Shown here: positions 5,129 to 5,367 of the stretch, one piece after another
Numbering within the stretch: position 1 is the stretch's first letter
Layout of the letters: each line of letters starts with the position of its first letter
Assembly: GCA_024277405.1 (NCBI GenBank)
Contig: JAJRVI010000126.1
Location: forward strand, 1 to 5,367
DNA from: Fidelibacterota bacterium
Lineage (GTDB): Bacteria > Bipolaricaulota > Bipolaricaulia > Bipolaricaulales > Bipolaricaulaceae
DNA: 5,367 nucleotides
Direction of reading: 5' to 3'
Program-made: the position numbers and the translations under genes
Notes under the pieces: generated by a model
Databases searched by the model: none
What the model was told of the DNA's origin: nothing
What the model saw: only the letters and a program-made list of their open reading frames with translations

Positions 5129-5367
5129 TCAGCGGTGTTCGTATTCCAGGAGGGTCATCTCGTAGGTCGCTACCCAGTTGTCCCCCTCCTTCCGTTCCTG
5201 CCGGATGAGGACGGGGTAGGGTACCGCGGGGTCCGGGGCGATGGCGAGCACCACCCGCTCATCCGGGGTATCGGGGGAGGAGAGCACCCCCTGCACCGCC
5301 TTCACGCCGGCCACGGTCACGTACTCCTCGGTGACGAGCGATATCCCTCCGAATAGCACATAGGTAC
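5129..5367 (-). CDS. C-terminal fragment of an unrecognised protein (5' end outside window)
   Basis: A minus-strand frame enters from the right edge and ends at TGA (5129-5131), giving 78 visible codons read from base 5365. Coding is supported by codon bias: by hand count 67 of 78 third positions are G or C (86%), as in the confident genes nearby, and the peptide has an ordinary protein composition. A GTG at 5359 is in frame, but codons before it stay open, so it is probably internal. The visible part has no membrane segment. It alternates short hydrophobic stretches (VTVAGVKAV, RVVLAIAPD, YPVLIRQE, ATYEMTLLEYEHR) with charged and proline residues, which suggests beta structure. I do not recognise a family and assign no function. 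It converges on the tRNA operon and stops 25 bases from its terminator. Confidence 0.75.
   Translation of the reverse strand, partial: TYVLFGGISLVTEEYVTVAGVKAVQGVLSSPDTPDERVVLAIAPDPAVPYPVLIRQERKEGDNWVATYEMTLLEYEHR

Noticed and set aside
5015..5356. Plus-strand open frame (113 codons) starting inside tRNA-Ala
   Set aside because: It starts in a tRNA, crosses a clear terminator and then lies antisense to a frame with much stronger codon bias.

Overview
The window is a compact, gene-dense stretch of a bacterial chromosome. It is GC-rich except for the first ~660 bases, which a hand count puts near 45% GC. The bacterial assignment rests on the sigma70-type promoter, the intrinsic terminator, the bacterial initiator tRNA and the HD-GYP/GGDEF signalling proteins. 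The DUF5317-like membrane domain, the strong preference for G/C third positions and the very GC-rich tRNA stems fit a high-GC or thermophilic lineage (Chloroflexota, deep Bacillota or similar), but the phylum cannot be fixed from this sequence alone.

Layout: (1) Bases 2-1273 hold the C-terminal part of a membrane-anchored HD-GYP phosphodiesterase whose true start lies left of the window. (2) Only 3 bases later comes a 927-residue protein (1277-4060) with the order DUF5317-like membrane domain, GAF, PAS, GAF, GAF, GGDEF. The GGDEF domain has an intact active site and an intact RxxD inhibitory site. (3) After 66 bases without a terminator comes a small YfcE/MJ0936-type metallophosphoesterase (4127-4609). 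(4) A consensus promoter (TTGAAG, 17 bases, TATAAT) drives a five-tRNA operon, Gly(GCC)-Leu(TAA)-fMet(CAT)-Met(CAT)-Ala(CGC), at 4664-5075, closed by a clear intrinsic terminator at 5077-5103. (5) On the minus strand, the C-terminal end of an unrecognised protein-coding gene enters from the right edge and stops at 5129.

How the genes work together: the first two genes are predicted to break down and to make cyclic di-GMP. Each has its own membrane-embedded putative sensor, and they are almost certainly co-transcribed and translationally coupled, so they look like a two-membrane-sensor c-di-GMP switch. The metallophosphoesterase may be read from the same transcript; its substrate is unknown. 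The tRNA operon is independent housekeeping.

The points most worth a second look are the DUF5317-GAF-PAS-GAF-GAF-GGDEF fusion paired with an HD-GYP partner, a perfect 24-base palindrome over the codons leading into the catalytic His-Asp of the HD-GYP gene, the composition break inside that gene, and an apparent A1/A72 mismatch in the initiator tRNA. I see no CRISPR array, insertion sequence, phage gene or other mobile element.
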